Of a stretch of DNA of 8,190 nt, positions 6,866-8,190 are shown piece after piece. Where the stretch lies: positions 1 through 8,190 of the forward strand of contig JAGQQP010000171.1 of assembly GCA_020426085.1 (NCBI GenBank). Direction: 5' to 3'. The translations under genes and the position numbers were made by a program. The DNA comes from Planctomycetaceae bacterium. GTDB taxonomy: Bacteria; Planctomycetota; Planctomycetia; Planctomycetales; Planctomycetaceae. Every line of letters begins with the position of its first letter. Within the stretch, counting starts at the first letter, position 1. The notes under the pieces are model-generated. The model was not told where the DNA came from. It saw only the letters and a program-made list of their open reading frames with translations, and did no database searches.

Positions 6866-7864
6866 TTACTTTTCCACTGGCGGCTGCAGATTTGGTAAAA
6901 ATGTCATCAATTGTTCGAAACCGGTTGTTGTGGTCTGAGTGTTTTCCAGCACGAGAAAGCGTAACGATTTCAAGTTTTTTAGAGAAACGAGGCCTGCGTC
7001 ACTCACCCGGGTATTTTTGAGACTGAGGACTTCCAGGCTTGTCAATCCCTGTAAATGTCTCAAACCTTGATCGCTGACCTCTGTATTGGAAAGTCTCAAC
7101 TCTTTCAGATTTTTCAAATCAGCTAGATAGATCATCCCATCGTCGGTTACCTGAGTCCCGGTTAAGATCAGTTGTGTGAGTTGAGTCAGGTTCTGCAGAG
7201 GGATCAATCCCCGATCAGTGACTTGAGTCCTTTGCAAATCGAGATGATTTAGATTCACAAGCCCTTTCAAATGCATGAGACCGTCATCACTGAGTGACGT
7301 ATCAGATAAAACCAGATACTCCAGTTGGCGCAGATTTTTCAGATGCTGAATTCCATGATCGCCGATGTTTGTGCTCCTCAGCCTTAGAATCTTCAGCTCT
7401 TCATACCCCTTAAGATGCACCAGTCCGGAATCGCTGATGTTCGACTTTTCCAGAAAGAGTCCTCTCAGGTTTCGCAGATCGGCCAACTGTGAAAATCCTT
7501 CTTCAGAAAATGTTGCCTGACTCAGAAAAATCATTCTGAGATTTTTCAGCCGACCGATGGCAGCCATGTCGGCATCACTGAGCTCTTGTTGCGGGCAATC
7601 AATTTCGTAAGCACGATGTAACAGGGTACGCAACCCCTGCCAACTGTAGGATTCAATCCAGGTCACCGAGGTATTGGGCAAAGAACTCAGCAGAGTACCT
7701 GGTTCCGTTTTAATCGTAATCCTGGTATTTGATTCCAGCCTTCGCATGGTAAGCGAATGCTGCACGACAGGCACCGCCAATAGAGTCAGCAGCATAACAA
7801 CCGACAACCCGATCCCCCGCTTCAGGCGGCTCACTGTTTTCCGGTTTGGTTCAGGTTGGTTCAT
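6866..7864 (-). CDS. Membrane-anchored leucine-rich-repeat protein, 9 repeats
   Basis: A 332-residue protein, paralogous to the 13-repeat protein encoded just downstream. The frame stays open to 8062, but the start is placed at ATG 7862-7864. GAGGGAG lies eight bases upstream, the resulting N-terminus (MNQPEPNRK) matches the paralogue's (MNHAPSNQK), and the longer form would run through the radical SAM gene in another frame. Basic residues 8-16 precede one membrane segment (about 18-35). The linker carries RLE and PGTLLSSLP (55-63) as in the paralogue, and a lone Cys90. Residues 107-322 are nine uninterrupted 24-residue leucine-rich repeats (for example LDLQRTQVTDRGLIPLQNL). The first repeat (LRMIFLSQATFSEEGF) and the last are the most divergent, as expected for capping repeats. 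The Shine-Dalgarno overlaps the TGA of the upstream gene, which suggests coupled translation. Likely an externally exposed protein-interaction scaffold (inference); partner unknown. Confidence 0.92.
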   Translation of the reverse strand: MNQPEPNRKTVSRLKRGIGLSVVMLLTLLAVPVVQHSLTMRRLESNTRITIKTEPGTLLSSLPNTSVTWIESYSWQGLRTLLHRAYEIDCPQQELSDADMAAIGRLKNLRMIFLSQATFSEEGFSQLADLRNLRGLFLEKSNISDSGLVHLKGYEELKILRLRSTNIGDHGIQHLKNLRQLEYLVLSDTSLSDDGLMHLKGLVNLNHLDLQRTQVTDRGLIPLQNLTQLTQLILTGTQVTDDGMIYLADLKNLKELRLSNTEVSDQGLRHLQGLTSLEVLSLKNTRVSDAGLVSLKNLKSLRFLVLENTQTTTTGFEQLMTFLPNLQPPVEK

Positions 7865-7880
7865 AAGCTCAACTCCCTCA
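7865..7880 (-). promoter_or_regulatory. Shine-Dalgarno overlapping a stop codon (LRR gene start)
   Basis: On the - strand the radical SAM stop TGA merges into TGAGGGAG, and the ATG of the 9-repeat LRR gene follows eight bases after this Shine-Dalgarno. This fixes the LRR start at 7864 and suggests that ribosomes ending the first gene reinitiate on the second. Confidence 0.7.
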
Positions 7881-8190
7881 AAACAGCCACTGCTGTCCTT
7901 TGCCGGTTGTCGGTGGACGGAACTGTGTAAAGTCGAGCGCCGGCAACCGTGCGTCCAGGCTGTGCTTGCGCGCGAAGACCTGAAACAGGTTGCCGATCTG
8001 TTCGGCGATCTCTCCGGTGCCACGAATCCGGGTACCGAATTCGGCACTATTGAGCTTACCATCCCGTGTCTGTCGGATGCGGCTGATGACCCGTTCTTTC
8101 CGCGTGGGCTGCGTCCGCTCCAGCCATTCCAGAAAAACCGGTTCCACCGTCAATGGCAGACGCAGCATGATGTAACTTGCCGACCGCGCT
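7878..8190 (-). CDS. Radical SAM protein, PA0069-like, C-terminal 103 residues only
   Basis: The frame is open to the right edge, so the gene starts outside the window and the ATG at 8168 is internal. The visible end resembles the C-terminus of the PA0069 family, radical SAM proteins related in architecture to spore photoproduct lyase-like enzymes. Matching features are a YIMLRLPLTVEPVFLEWLER segment, then RKERVISRIRQTRDGKLN, FGTRIRGTG, AEQIGNLFQVFARKHSL and a QWLF tail. The radical SAM CxxxCxxC cluster motif lies in the missing part and cannot be checked. The family reaction is not established. The stop (7878-7880) is 13 bp before the 9-repeat LRR gene on the same strand, so the two are probably co-transcribed. 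The assignment rests on family recall of the C-terminal pattern. Confidence 0.7.
   Translation of the reverse strand, partial: ARSASYIMLRLPLTVEPVFLEWLERTQPTRKERVISRIRQTRDGKLNSAEFGTRIRGTGEIAEQIGNLFQVFARKHSLDARLPALDFTQFRPPTTGKGQQWLF

Noticed and set aside
5507..7864. Regular 72-bp periodicity considered as tandem DNA repeats or a CRISPR-like array
   Set aside because: The period is exactly 24 codons and is conserved at protein level (LRR) but diverged at DNA level, so it is explained by the protein repeats.
7865..8062. N-terminal extension of the 9-repeat LRR protein to 8062
   Set aside because: The extra 66 residues are low-quality sequence lying over the radical SAM gene in another frame. 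The ATG at 7864 has a strong Shine-Dalgarno and matches the paralogue's N-terminus.

Overview
The window looks like chromosomal DNA from a planctomycete, most plausibly a Gimesia-like member of the Planctomycetales. This is inferred from gene content, not from a marker gene. The pointers are a GAF-containing sigma-54 activator, an exported pyruvyltransferase-fold protein, membrane-anchored 24-residue leucine-rich-repeat proteins of the 'VTDxGLxxL' type, and loosely packed genes with moderate GC content. I see no rRNA, tRNA, CRISPR array, transposase or phage gene.

Left part (1-2535). A sigma-54-dependent activator on the + strand enters from the left edge (GAF, coiled coil, AAA+, Fis-type helix-turn-helix). 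It converges on an uncharacterised - strand gene of 334 residues. The last ~90 residues of that protein read like an A-type Fe-S carrier (IscA/HesB) fold that lacks the cluster-binding cysteines.

Middle (2536-4296). A 311-bp divergent intergenic region carries a good sigma-70-like promoter for the - strand gene, overlapped by a 7-bp inverted repeat. It also holds a weaker candidate promoter for the + strand gene. The + strand gene encodes a polysaccharide-pyruvyltransferase-family protein with an N-terminal export signal. It is followed by a perfect 9-bp-stem hairpin in a convergent intergenic gap.

Right part (4297-8190). Four - strand genes are closely spaced and probably form one operon entering from the right edge. 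In transcription order they are the C-terminal end of a PA0069-type radical SAM protein, two paralogous membrane-anchored LRR proteins (9 and 13 perfect 24-residue repeats), and an ankyrin-repeat protein with an N-terminal four-cysteine zinc-binding motif. The Shine-Dalgarno of the first LRR gene overlaps the radical SAM stop codon, which suggests translational coupling.

No complete, obviously new multi-gene system is evident. The parts most worth a second look are the LRR-LRR-ankyrin repeat-protein operon, the pyruvyltransferase-fold protein carrying a signal peptide, and the degenerate IscA-like tail. Functions of the repeat proteins and of the 334-residue protein cannot be assigned from sequence alone.
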